A program made the translations under genes and the position numbers. From a virus, in IMG/VR virus record IMGVR_UViG_3300046683_000386, positions 1 to 35,536 of that record: a DNA stretch of 35,536 nt; one strand, 5' to 3'. How positions within the stretch are numbered: the stretch's first letter is position 1; each line of letters opens with the position of its first letter. Under the pieces are notes generated by a model, which saw only the letters and a program-made list of their open reading frames with translations, had not been told where the DNA came from and did no database searches. Of the stretch, positions 8,718 through 16,834 are shown piece by piece.

Positions 8718-10628
8718 CTAATCCGCGTCGATCGGTGTCAGCTTCAAGATGACGCTGTAGACGGCTGCGCCGCCGATAGCCGTGCCAGCGTAACCGAGCA
8801 CTCGGTCGGTAATGGCAGCGTCCTGCGACGACTCGGTGATCGTGAACGCGAGGTAGCGGCCCCGCGTCGTGAAGTAGCCCGCCTTCCGTTTCGCTCCACC
8901 ACCACCACCCCACACGCCGACGCCCCACTTGTCACTCAGCGACCAGACCCGCGTCGTCGTTCGCATGTCGAACGGCAGCGTCTCACCGACGCCCGTCGCC
9001 AGGTCGGCGCTCACGCTGAGGCTCACGTTCCCATACCCGTACAGCTCGGCTCGACGTAGCCGCTTCGGCGTCGTCATCCCGAACAGTTGCGCGCCGGTAC
9101 GCGCCGTCGCGGTGATCGCGACTGGGGTGCCGTTCCCATCCGTGTCCGCGGCCCCGTCGAACAGTCGCCGCACGAACGCGCCGTCGTTCGGGCTGCTATC
9201 CGCGAAGTAGCAGACCTGGCCGAGGCTCGTATCGACGACGACGGCACTCGCGATTGGCAGGTCGTGGGCCATCCACTGATGCTGCCCGCCGCGGCGTCGG
9301 ATCCAGCCGATGCGGAACAGGTCGGCGTACGCTTCGAGGACGCGCGTGTTCGCGCCCTCACCGACGGGCGTGAACGAGAGGTAGTAACGGCCGTTCAAGC
9401 CGAACGCGCAGAACTGGCTGCTGAGGTTCCACGCGAACGTCTGGAGTAGCGGCTGGACGCGCGTCGACTCCTGGCTGACGGCGTGACCATCCGTGCTGAG
9501 GAAGCCTGACTCGCTGAGGAACCAGAGGTTCCCCTCGATCGTCGGCGCGATCATGTTCGGGCCGGGCACGCCCGCCGCCGCGTCGACGAGTAGGTTCGCG
9601 CCGCCCGTGATGATGCCAGCGACGTTGTCCGCGTCGTCGTAGATGCGGTGCAACGCGTTCTGGGTGAAGACGAGGACGCCATCCGCGCCCGCCGCGCCGA
9701 GGCCGACGTTCGGGCCGACCACGATCGCGGTGATGGGACTGTCCGTGGGGAAGTCGACGTAGTTGTTCTTGTTGATGAAGCTCGCCGGAGCGTTGATCAC
9801 CGACCAGAACACGCGTCGAGGCGTCCCTGCGACGCCACTCACGAACAGTCGGTTCCTCCAGACGGTAAGGAGCGTGCCCTCCGGTACCTTCGCCGCGCCG
9901 GTCGTCGTATGCGTGACATGGCTGGCCGGGGCCGTGCCCCCGCCGAGCGCGTCCGTGCTCGTCATCAAAGTGATTGGGCGGGCGGCTAGCGCTCCGACGA
10001 AGGTGCATACGACCCCCGTGCCCGGCAGCGCGCCGCCCGTGCAGAGCACATTCCCAGGGCCGATCGGAGTCAACCCTTGAAGCGCGGTCTGTACGTCCGA
10101 CGCGGCAGCGTTGTAGGCCAGGTCAACGGTGTCCGCGCCGCCGTAGTGGAGCTTGAACGTGCCGCTCGACGGTGTGCCCGTGATCGTCACCGTCTGCACG
10201 TCGTTCACGTCCGCCGCGGGCAACGCCGTCAGCGTCGTCCCATCCCACGACCGCATCGCGTTCGCGCCGTCGCAGTAGTAGAGCGTGTCGAGGTACTGGA
10301 CACCCCCGACCGGCGTCGTCGTTGAGAGGCCCGAGTCGATCGACGCCCACGAGGATCCATCCACCGTCGCGTAGACATGCCCGTCAGCGCAGTGCGCGAC
10401 GATCCAGATCGTCCCGCCGCTGAGGTTGAGGGCGAGGAGCTTCAGGATATTCGCGGGCGCGGCGACGCTCCAGCCGCTGAAGCCGCGCCGTTTCAGGAGC
10501 GCGCCGGTACGGTCGATCTGCCAGTTCAACGTGTCGGCGAGGTCACCCGGCTCTAGCTCCGTGACGCTGGAACGCAGGTCGAGGCCGTTCGAGCCGATGG
10601 GGAGTTCAACCAGTCGGTCGGCGGGCAT
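8718..10628 (-). CDS. Tail nozzle / tail tubular protein B-like
   Basis: This is a 636-residue, beta-rich protein that overlaps the upstream adaptor gene by 23 bases. The N-terminus (GLDLRSSVTELEPGDLADTL) and later elements such as WRNRLFVSGVAGTPRRVFWS (257-276) match the pattern of beta-propeller nozzle proteins of short-tailed phages (T7 gp12-like, P22 gp10-like), which cap the tail below the adaptor ring. Residues about 144-245 contain the unit SSGTFKLHYGG...AYNAAASDVQTAL...GPGNV, a small beta-domain often repeated in actinophage tail proteins; here it interrupts the propeller between two blades. Neighbours (adaptors upstream, fibre downstream) support the tail assignment. Family assignment is by pattern, not by search. 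Confidence 0.65.
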   Translation of the reverse strand: MPADRLVELPIGSNGLDLRSSVTELEPGDLADTLNWQIDRTGALLKRRGFSGWSVAAPANILKLLALNLSGGTIWIVAHCADGHVYATVDGSSWASIDSGLSTTTPVGGVQYLDTLYYCDGANAMRSWDGTTLTALPAADVNDVQTVTITGTPSSGTFKLHYGGADTVDLAYNAAASDVQTALQGLTPIGPGNVLCTGGALPGTGVVCTFVGALAARPITLMTSTDALGGGTAPASHVTHTTTGAAKVPEGTLLTVWRNRLFVSGVAGTPRRVFWSVINAPASFINKNNYVDFPTDSPITAIVVGPNVGLGAAGADGVLVFTQNALHRIYDDADNVAGIITGGANLLVDAAAGVPGPNMIAPTIEGNLWFLSESGFLSTDGHAVSQESTRVQPLLQTFAWNLSSQFCAFGLNGRYYLSFTPVGEGANTRVLEAYADLFRIGWIRRRGGQHQWMAHDLPIASAVVVDTSLGQVCYFADSSPNDGAFVRRLFDGAADTDGNGTPVAITATARTGAQLFGMTTPKRLRRAELYGYGNVSLSVSADLATGVGETLPFDMRTTTRVWSLSDKWGVGVWGGGGGAKRKAGYFTTRGRYLAFTITESSQDAAITDRVLGYAGTAIGGAAVYSVILKLTPIDAD

Positions 10629-11292
10629 TGCCGAGCACCCTCCTACGGTCGCTGACGTGCGTCATCTGGCTCGGCGCGACGCTACTCCCAACCGTGTTCG
10701 CGGTGCGGCGTAGCTCGATCACACGCTTGTCGTAGATCCCGCGATCCGTCGTCGCGTTCTGGATCCGCTCCGCGCCGCCGCTCATCATCTGGACGCGCCA
10801 CCGCGCGTAGTGGACGAGCAGGTCGGCGAACTCGATGGGGTAGCGCGAGTCGAGCCCATCCCCGAACGTCGTGAACAGTGTCGGCGACGCCGAGTAGAGG
10901 ATCTGCACCATCGTCGTGTCATCCTCGATCGGCGCGGGGATCACGCCGATCGTCATCGCGCCCGGCTTCCCGAACAGGTAGTAGCCGCTCAACAAGCCAT
11001 CCGAGATCCAGGGTAGGAGGCTCTCACTGAGCGGCATCGGCTGGAGCTGCGACCCGCCCGCGACGACGAGCAATAACTGGTCGAAGTCACTCGGCAGGCT
11101 GTACTCGGACTGGTGGGCGACGAGGCTCAGGGTCATGAACGACTGAAGGCACTGCGACTGTTCGCAGACATCCTGGTACGCGTCGTTGAAGATCGAGAGG
11201 ATGTCCTCGTCAGACCAGAGCGCGTCGTCGACGTAGTTCGCGCGCAGCCGATCCTTCAAGTGCAGGAGGATCGGCTGGGGCGTGAGGCTCAC
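10606..11292 (-). CDS. Head-tail adaptor / tail tubular protein A-like (second of two)
   Basis: A GTG at 11292 overlaps the upstream stop as GTGA and gives 228 residues; a longer open frame reaches further upstream, but that extra part is Arg-rich shadow of the preceding gene. The fold signature is that of podoviral adaptor proteins: helical start (LRANYVDDALWSDEDILSIFNDAY), a strand region ending SEYSLPSDFDQLLLV, then IGVIPAP, ILYSASPTLF and a helical end with IEFADLLVHYARWRVQMMSG and a YDKRVIELRR tail. Such proteins form the ring between portal and nozzle (T7 gp11 analogue). The next gene is the nozzle. It resembles the neighbouring 190-residue protein in layout. Confidence 0.6.
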   Translation of the reverse strand: MSLTPQPILLHLKDRLRANYVDDALWSDEDILSIFNDAYQDVCEQSQCLQSFMTLSLVAHQSEYSLPSDFDQLLLVVAGGSQLQPMPLSESLLPWISDGLLSGYYLFGKPGAMTIGVIPAPIEDDTTMVQILYSASPTLFTTFGDGLDSRYPIEFADLLVHYARWRVQMMSGGAERIQNATTDRGIYDKRVIELRRTANTVGSSVAPSQMTHVSDRRRVLGNARRPTG

Positions 11293-11861
11293 CCGCCCGC
11301 CCTCCGCCGCCCGGCGAGGCGTAGCACGCCACCGCCGCCCCACGCCGCGTCGTTGCGGTGCTTCAACCGCTGCGCGTCCTTCTGGTAGTTCACGAGTTCG
11401 CCCTGGCCTAGCTCGGGCTGCCCGTCGTCGAACAGGATGTACGCGCTCGTGAGCCGCTCGACGAGCCGTTTCGCGCCGCCGGTCAGTTCCAGCGCCGACG
11501 TGTCCGTCAACGGCTCCGGCCGGTACGAGTAGTAGAGCGTCAGCGGCATGTCCGCGCCACTCGTCGGCCACACGTAGAGCGTCCGGGCGACGACGACGAA
11601 GAAGTTGTTCAGCGGCGTGTCCGAGATCGTGATCGGCGAGCCCGTCACGATCCGCATGTACTCGACCGTCGGCAGCAAGGTCAACGCGTTCGTCCCGTTG
11701 AAGACGCCTTCGACCGAGATCACCTCGGCTGGGAGGGTGACGCCGGACTGTCCAGCGAGAACAGTCACTGTTGCTCGTTTCTCCAAGAGCATCGTGTCCG
11801 CGGCGACGCGCTGGTTCGCCGCGTTCACGTAGTCAAGCTCGCTCTGCGCGCTCAGGCTCAT
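11289..11861 (-). CDS. Head-tail adaptor-like protein (first of two)
   Basis: The protein has 190 residues from ATG 11861 (ATGA overlap with the glycosidase stop). It shows the same layout as the following gene: a helical start, TVLAGQSGVTLPAEVISVEGV, then LYVWPTSGADMPLTLYYSYRPEPLTD and a helical tail RLVERLTSAYILFDDG...YQKDAQRLKHR. The pattern of a strand with VxP, a YxxxP turn, and a C-terminal pair of helices is common in phage adaptor and gatekeeper proteins. It could form one of two stacked rings under the portal or be a tail completion protein. The Arg/Gly-rich last 15 residues are probably disordered. Confidence 0.5.
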   Translation of the reverse strand: MSLSAQSELDYVNAANQRVAADTMLLEKRATVTVLAGQSGVTLPAEVISVEGVFNGTNALTLLPTVEYMRIVTGSPITISDTPLNNFFVVVARTLYVWPTSGADMPLTLYYSYRPEPLTDTSALELTGGAKRLVERLTSAYILFDDGQPELGQGELVNYQKDAQRLKHRNDAAWGGGGVLRLAGRRRAGG

Positions 11862-13498
11862 GCGAGCCCGCGCTGGTGTACCCGCACCTCGATCTCAGCG
11901 ACATCCGAGGAGATGGTGAGAGGCGGGGTAGTCGACCCGCCGCCACTCGACGTGACCAGGAAGCTACGACTGGCCGTAGCCGATAGCGGCGTCGCGTTCG
12001 TGTCCGTCGCCGTCACGTCGACGCGGTGGTTCCCCTCCGCGAGCACGCCCAGGTCAAGCGAGAACGCTCCTCCTGGAGCGGGAAGGCTGGCCGGTGTCAT
12101 CGCGACCGCCGTCCCAGAGTCGAGGCTCACCTTCACGCTCGCGATGCCATCCGTATCCGTCGCGGTGCACGTCACGAGCGCCGTCGCGGGGAGGATCACG
12201 ACATCGGTTGGCCCGCTCACGACGACGGTGGGAGGCATGTTCACCGGGGGTTGCACACGAACAGTGAACGGAACCGTCTTCTGGCTCGTCGTCGGCGTCA
12301 CGTTCGCGTCTGTAGCTGTCACCGTGATCGTATGCGCGCCCGCTGCGACGACGCCGAACGAGTGCTGGTAGACGTCACCGCCAAGCGCGGTACAGGCGAT
12401 GGGGTCGGCAGCGTCGAGGCTCGCCGTCACCGACGCCACCGTGTCAGCGTCAGTCACCGTCGCCGTCAGCGTCACCGTGGCGGCGCTCTCGAAGAACTGG
12501 TTCACTGTGGGCGCGGTGATCGTGATCGCCGGGGGGATCAGGCTGGCGCTGGTCGCGACTCCAGGAGCGATGATCAGGTTCGCCATCGCAGCGATCGACG
12601 CGGTATCCGAGCCGCCGCTATCGAAGTCACTGGTGCCGCCGTTCTGGTTCCAGTAGAACCACATCTTCAGGTTCGGCATCTTGTTGGGGATGTCGTAGTT
12701 CAACGAGCCACTCGCCGCCGGGTTCGTGTAGAGCCAGACGGGCCTGCCCGTCGGTTGGGTCGTCGTCTCACAGTTCGCGAGCGGCACGTTGGGGATGTTC
12801 GCCATCGCCCACGTGTTGAACGCCTGGAAGGCCGAGTAGAACGTCGCGCCCGCTGCTGGGTAGGCGTCGATCGCGAACCAGTCGACGCCCACGCTCGGCA
12901 CCCACTGGGAGGCGGGTAGCCGCGTCCCGTTGTAGTTCAACTGCTGCATGATCGGCGCGAACGCGATGTTCAGCGTCCAGCCCTGCGCCGTGTAGCGGGC
13001 CTTGACGACGGTCACGAAGTGCTCGTAGGCGGCACGCCACTCACTCGCGATCGTCGCCGCGAGGATGCTCGTCGAATCGCTCTGAACCGTGCAGACGTTG
13101 GCGCTCTTGCCGCTGGCGACGGTCAGTACCGTCTTCGCGCTATGCACGGGCTCGTGGTTGAACGTCACCCAGCACGGGTGCCCGTAGGTATGCAACGCGT
13201 TTGCGATCGCGATGATCTTCGCGTCGTGCGTACCCGCCGAAACCTGAGCCCACGGGTAGACGGTGTGGTTATCCGTCGAGTCCGAGCGGAAGCTGAACCA
13301 GCCGATCGCGGCCGTCCCACCGTTCGTCGTGTCGTCCGCGCTGATCGTCGTCGAGTCGAGCTTGTAGTAGCTACGGAAGCCCTTGAAGTTCGCGCTCGAC
13401 TGGGCCGTGTGGAGTTCCGTCTGATAGTTCGCGAGCGTGTTCCCGCCCAGGGACGTGCCGATGTAGCACCCGCTGGTGGGGACGGCTGGTAGCGCCAT
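11858..13498 (-). CDS. Virion glycoside hydrolase, clan GH-A-like, with two Ig-like domains
   Basis: The protein has 546 residues and the strongest ribosome site in the window (AGGAGGAG before ATG 13498). Residues 1-310 look like a TIM-barrel glycosidase related to GH26 and other clan GH-A enzymes: VTFNHEP carries a candidate acid/base Glu116, VDWFAIDAYP (206-214) is a typical barrel strand, Glu244 in ANCETTTQP is a candidate nucleophile, and MWFYWNQNG (279-287) fits a late substrate strand. Residues about 322-411 and 416-515 are two bacterial Ig-like domains with the SVTASLD/SVKVSLD and HTITVTATDAN/HRVDVTATDTN signatures. It would cleave a host surface polysaccharide or be a capsid or tail decoration. 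The family assignment and the second Glu are tentative. Confidence 0.6.
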   Translation of the reverse strand: MALPAVPTSGCYIGTSLGGNTLANYQTELHTAQSSANFKGFRSYYKLDSTTISADDTTNGGTAAIGWFSFRSDSTDNHTVYPWAQVSAGTHDAKIIAIANALHTYGHPCWVTFNHEPVHSAKTVLTVASGKSANVCTVQSDSTSILAATIASEWRAAYEHFVTVVKARYTAQGWTLNIAFAPIMQQLNYNGTRLPASQWVPSVGVDWFAIDAYPAAGATFYSAFQAFNTWAMANIPNVPLANCETTTQPTGRPVWLYTNPAASGSLNYDIPNKMPNLKMWFYWNQNGGTSDFDSGGSDTASIAAMANLIIAPGVATSASLIPPAITITAPTVNQFFESAATVTLTATVTDADTVASVTASLDAADPIACTALGGDVYQHSFGVVAAGAHTITVTATDANVTPTTSQKTVPFTVRVQPPVNMPPTVVVSGPTDVVILPATALVTCTATDTDGIASVKVSLDSGTAVAMTPASLPAPGGAFSLDLGVLAEGNHRVDVTATDTNATPLSATASRSFLVTSSGGGSTTPPLTISSDVAEIEVRVHQRGLA

Positions 13499-13512
13499 TG
13501 GGTTCTCCTCCT

Positions 13513-13863
13513 TTACCGGACGGCGAAGAAGATCGTGATCGCCGCGGTGCCGAGCACGGTCTGGAGGTTCGTCGAGCCTGTCACCTCATGCGCGCCGGTC
13601 GCGGTGTCACCGACGTACGCCCAGAGCGTCAAGTTCGTCGTGTCGAGCTTGAAGCTGTACGGCAACTGCGGGAAGGCGTGCCACGGGCTGATCAAGTCCT
13701 TGTAGCCAGCGGGCATGTCCGCCGCCGCGACTGCGTCGCCGCTCGACGTGTACGACGAGGACGGCACGAACGTGAACGGGATGAACTTCAGGTTGTCGTT
13801 GAACAGCGCGCGCACGATGCTCGCGCCGCCCTTCTTGTACGGGGTTGAAACGGTCAAAGCCAT
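13513..13863 (-). CDS. Small beta-rich virion protein (decoration or head-tail candidate)
   Basis: The protein has 116 residues; ATG 13863 has AAGGAG upstream. It is hydrophobic and beta-rich (KFIPFTFVPSSSYTSSG, FKLDTTNLTLWAYVGDTATGAHEVTG, AAITIFFAVR) with no catalytic motif. It lies two genes after the major capsid protein and has its own good ribosome site, which suggests a high copy number. A capsid decoration protein or a minor head protein are the simplest readings; I do not recognise the family. Confidence 0.5.
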   Translation of the reverse strand: MALTVSTPYKKGGASIVRALFNDNLKFIPFTFVPSSSYTSSGDAVAAADMPAGYKDLISPWHAFPQLPYSFKLDTTNLTLWAYVGDTATGAHEVTGSTNLQTVLGTAAITIFFAVR

Positions 13864-13901
13864 CGTGCTCTACTCCTTCATCACTGCGCCCCGCTGGACG
13901 C

Positions 13902-14444
13902 TTATTGTGGGCCCATCGGTGCCGTCAATGGCACCCTGGGTGACTGTTCAGTCGCGCGCAGGCCATCCCGTACCTCGGGACTCGTCTGCCGCTTCACGGC
14001 CGTCTCATCCTCCCAGAAGGCCGTGCCGTTCTCCTCATGCGTTTCCAGGAACTCGATCTCCCCCGGATCCTCCGTCTCGTAGACGCCGTAGTTGAAGTCG
14101 ATCGGCTTGCCGAGCTGGACTGCGACCGGCACGGCTACGCCGCCGTGCATCTCGTGACCAGTCCCGACGCGCATCAACGTCAACTCCGTCATCCGACTCG
14201 AATACCGCTTGAAACCCTCCCGTAGCGGCGGCGGGCCGACTACGACCTGCGGCTCCGGCTCCGGCTCGGCGAGCTTCTGGAGGATCTCGACCTGCGCGGC
14301 GAGCTTCTGGATCATCTCCTCCTGCGCGAGTACGAGATCCTGCGTCACACCGAGATCCTGGATAAGAGCGGCTGTCTCGACGTTCCCGAGATCCGCGGTC
14401 GGCGTTGCGACCGTTCCGGCTTCGGCGTCTTTTCGTGCGGGCAC
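13902..14444 (-). CDS. Putative capsid-associated protein with N-terminal coiled coil
   Basis: The start is set at GTG 14444, which has GAAGGAGA upstream; a longer frame would begin inside the inverted repeat behind the capsid gene. The 180-residue product has a helical, probably coiled-coil segment (about residues 20-62, VLAQEEMIQKLAAQVEILQK), a Pro/Glu hinge and a beta region with VPVAVQLGKPIDFNYGVYET followed by DPGEIEFLETHEENG. The last pattern, a strand leading into an acidic helix, recurs in small proteins coded next to phage major capsid genes. A role in head decoration or head completion is inferred from the position. Confidence 0.5.
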   Translation of the reverse strand: MPARKDAEAGTVATPTADLGNVETAALIQDLGVTQDLVLAQEEMIQKLAAQVEILQKLAEPEPEPQVVVGPPPLREGFKRYSSRMTELTLMRVGTGHEMHGGVAVPVAVQLGKPIDFNYGVYETEDPGEIEFLETHEENGTAFWEDETAVKRQTSPEVRDGLRATEQSPRVPLTAPMGPQ

Positions 14445-14467
14445 TGTGATTCTCCTTCGGGGGTAGC

Positions 14468-14519
14468 ACCCGCCTCTGAGTGAATGGGAGTGCGAGCTGC
14501 ACGGCACTCAGAGGCGGGT
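14468..14519 (-). terminator. Perfect 15-bp inverted repeat after the capsid gene
   Basis: Bases 14468-14482 and 14505-14519 are perfect reverse complements, with a 22-base loop that itself holds a GTGC/GCAC mini-stem. It lies in the gap between the major capsid stop and the next gene's ribosome site. There is no run of T after it in the direction of transcription, so it is either a U-less terminator or an mRNA processing or stability element that sets high capsid expression. Confidence 0.6.
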
Positions 14520-14532
14520 ACAGGTTTAGGAC

Positions 14533-15741
14533 TCAGGTCACGCCGGTCAGTAGACCGTGCGCCTTCTCCAGGTGGACGTGCAATCCGACTTCGGACAGGT
14601 ACTCGTTCTTGATCGCGTCCTCGTCGTTGTTCTGGATGTTCATCCGCAAGAGGGCGTCGCGCTTGCCCTCACTGTTCTGCGTGAACCGCTTCTCGACCTG
14701 GGCCATGTCGATCACGATGCCGACGCCCGCGTAGTCGTTGATCAGGAGGTCGTGGATCTTGATCATCAGCTCGCCGTGCCCGGAGACGTAGCGGCGCATC
14801 TGAACGCCGTACGTGTCCGCCGCGGGAACCGTCTCGATCCTGGCCTCAGCGATGTTGTCGAGCTGCGACATGACCCTGCGCGAGCAGAGCATCGTCTTCG
14901 TCGGCGATCCATAGCGGAACACCTTCTCGCAGAGCGACTCCATCGTCGCGTGGGTGAGCGTGCCACCAGCCGCCACACTGTTCGTGGTCAGCCAGTAGTA
15001 GATGCCACCCGTCGACCGTACGGCGCGGCCGGTCGTGCCGAAGGCCGGGCTACCAGCCGAGTCGGTCGTCGTCCGCTTCGTGCCGAACAGGAACGTCCGC
15101 TCCTGCTCGAACGCGTGCTGCGTCGCCGCCTTCTGCGCCTGGTAGACGCGGTCAGGGCCGCCGTACGTCGCCGTCGCATCGAGGGTGCCCGTGATTCCCC
15201 ACGGAGTCCTGATGATCTGGCAGTAGTTCGTGATCTGCGCCTCAGTCGTCTGAAGCAGGGTGCGTGACGCTGCACCTTCTGTGTTCACGTTCCCCATGAT
15301 GAGGACGTTGTCGCCGCTCACGGCGGCGGTGCCGCCGGTGCCGCTGTTGTTGTTCACCCAGTCGCGGACGCCGGTCACGGTATCCGTGGCGACGCTCGTG
15401 ACGAGTACGACCTCGGGCTTGCCACCAGCGAGCGACTTCGGGATCAGGACGAGGTCGCCTGCCCGGAAGTAGACGCCAGCGCCAGTCGCCACGACGAACG
15501 TACCCGAGCCTGAAGACAGGTTCGAGCCGAGCGTCGTCCACGACGGAAGAGGCTCATCCTCTAGGTGGTTGAAGACCGCAGCAGCCGCGCGGGAACCGCT
15601 CGACTGGCTGAGGATCGTGAGAAACGGGGTCTTGTTCGGGTCATACTGGTAGATCTGATCCTGCATCTCGATGATGAGACGCTGGGAGGCGATACCAGTA
15701 GGAGTCGCCGATCGGTACCCCGATGCTACGGTGGGGGCCAT
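14533..15741 (-). CDS. Major capsid protein (HK97-fold, DUF5309-like)
   Basis: The protein has 402 residues from ATG 15741, with GAGGTT seven bases upstream. The N-terminus (QDQIYQYDPNKTPFLTILSQ) and the C-terminal block (RNIQNN-like region ending YLSEVGLHVHLEKAHGLLTG) fit the DUF5309 group of HK97-fold capsid proteins, where the chain ends in a strand followed by EKAHG. Central segments (AFEQERTFLFGTKR, VFRYGSPTKTMLCSRRVMSQL) match the A-domain layout. It follows the scaffold gene by 43 bases, the usual order. It forms the icosahedral shell. I see no N-terminal protease-cleaved region, which agrees with a separate scaffold protein. Confidence 0.85.
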   Translation of the reverse strand: MAPTVASGYRSATPTGIASQRLIIEMQDQIYQYDPNKTPFLTILSQSSGSRAAAAVFNHLEDEPLPSWTTLGSNLSSGSGTFVVATGAGVYFRAGDLVLIPKSLAGGKPEVVLVTSVATDTVTGVRDWVNNNSGTGGTAAVSGDNVLIMGNVNTEGAASRTLLQTTEAQITNYCQIIRTPWGITGTLDATATYGGPDRVYQAQKAATQHAFEQERTFLFGTKRTTTDSAGSPAFGTTGRAVRSTGGIYYWLTTNSVAAGGTLTHATMESLCEKVFRYGSPTKTMLCSRRVMSQLDNIAEARIETVPAADTYGVQMRRYVSGHGELMIKIHDLLINDYAGVGIVIDMAQVEKRFTQNSEGKRDALLRMNIQNNDEDAIKNEYLSEVGLHVHLEKAHGLLTGVT

Positions 15742-15784
15742 CTTAGAACCTCATGTTCGTGTCTTTACGGGGACGTAACCCGAG

Positions 15785-16594
15785 CTAGCGTCGCTTCGGG
15801 TTACCGAAGATGTCCCGATCCGCGGTACCGGTGGAGATCAACTCGTTCTTGAACTCCTCCGCCGGGTCGAGTTCACCATCATTCGCCTGTGGGTTCCGGC
15901 CCTGAGAGCCGCCCATCACCGCCACGTCCTTCGACGCGGCAGCCCCATTCGAGGCTCCTCGCTGATTGCCCTTCTCGGCATCAGCGGCAAGCACAGCCAT
16001 CCTCATACGCTTGAAGACGATCTGTGGGTCGCCCTTGTAGAGATCCGGGTCGTCCTTCTGGAGGGCGACGAGGGCATCCACGTTGCGGCTCACCACCTCG
16101 TTGCCGAGGTCGGACTTCAGTCCGTCCACGAGCGACGTTGCGGTGGTGCGTCCGACGTTCACTTCGAGCGGCTTCAACCGCTCGTCCATGTCCGCCTTGA
16201 TCTGATCCAGGAGCATCATCTGGCCCTGGGTGACGAGGTACGCCGTTGCGTCGGCCGGGTTCTCATCGAACCATCGGCGCATGTCGTCGATCGACATATC
16301 CGGCATTTGCGGCTGCCCGTACTGCGGATCTGGTTCTCCAGGCTGACTCTGCGACTGGAGTGCTGCGATCTGATCCTGAAGCTGGGCGACTGTTTGCCCG
16401 AGCCTATGCCCCTCCTGGCCGAACGAACGGTCGAGTTCCTGGTAGGCGTCAAGCGCCTTCTGGACATCGCCGCCGAACCTGGTCAGTACGGGGTGATCGA
16501 TCCCGGCCCCTTCGGGGTTCCCGGATCCATCGTCAGCGTTCGGGTCGGGCTCCTGCCCTCCGAGTGCCGCTTCGATGGGGTCAACTGTGCTCAC
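15785..16594 (-). CDS. Capsid scaffolding protein
   Basis: The GTG at 16594 overlaps the preceding stop (GTGA) and has GAGGA eight bases upstream, giving 269 residues. The protein is acidic and helical: an Asp/Gly/Pro-rich head, a coiled-coil stretch around residues 60-85 (LGQTVAQLQDQIAALQSQ), helical centre (DQIKADMDERLKPLEVNVG) and a charged tail with DPAEEFKNELISTG. It lies immediately before the major capsid gene. This composition and place are typical for phage scaffolds that guide shell assembly and then leave. There is no protease domain. Confidence 0.75.
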   Translation of the reverse strand: MSTVDPIEAALGGQEPDPNADDGSGNPEGAGIDHPVLTRFGGDVQKALDAYQELDRSFGQEGHRLGQTVAQLQDQIAALQSQSQPGEPDPQYGQPQMPDMSIDDMRRWFDENPADATAYLVTQGQMMLLDQIKADMDERLKPLEVNVGRTTATSLVDGLKSDLGNEVVSRNVDALVALQKDDPDLYKGDPQIVFKRMRMAVLAADAEKGNQRGASNGAAASKDVAVMGGSQGRNPQANDGELDPAEEFKNELISTGTADRDIFGNPKRR

Positions 16595-16821
16595 GCTGTC
16601 ATCCTCGCTTCTTGGATCAACTGCTTCGGACGATCCCGAAGATACTGCGCCTCCCGGATGGACTGGCACGCCGCGATGTAGTCGTCATGCGACAAACGAC
16701 CGCTCAGGATCCTCCGCGTCCAGTCCTCGATCCGCGCGTCGATCACCTCGTCGATCGTCCGGTACGCCTCCGAATAGATGAGTTCTTCGAGCTGGTCGGC
16801 GATCTCCGGGTTCAGGGGCAT
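16591..16821 (-). CDS. Small helical protein between portal and scaffold
   Basis: The ATG at 16821 gives 76 residues; it lies 13 bases after the portal stop and ends in a GTGA overlap with the scaffold gene. The product is helical and charged (PEIADQLEELIYSEAYRTID, RRILSGRLSHDDYIAACQSI), with no Cys and no membrane segment. I do not recognise the family. Its place suggests a role in head assembly or in setting scaffold translation. A copy of the dispersed word ACTGTTCG (16823-16830) sits directly before the start codon. Confidence 0.55.
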   Translation of the reverse strand: MPLNPEIADQLEELIYSEAYRTIDEVIDARIEDWTRRILSGRLSHDDYIAACQSIREAQYLRDRPKQLIQEARMTA

Positions 16822-16834
16822 GACTGTTCGTAGC

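Noticed and set aside
8223-9059. Plus-strand 278-codon frame, Arg/Val-rich
   Set aside because: Spans the junction of two well-supported minus-strand genes and has shadow composition.
14468-14519. tRNA gene
   Set aside because: A single long stem without cloverleaf arms or T-loop; no tRNA was seen in the window.
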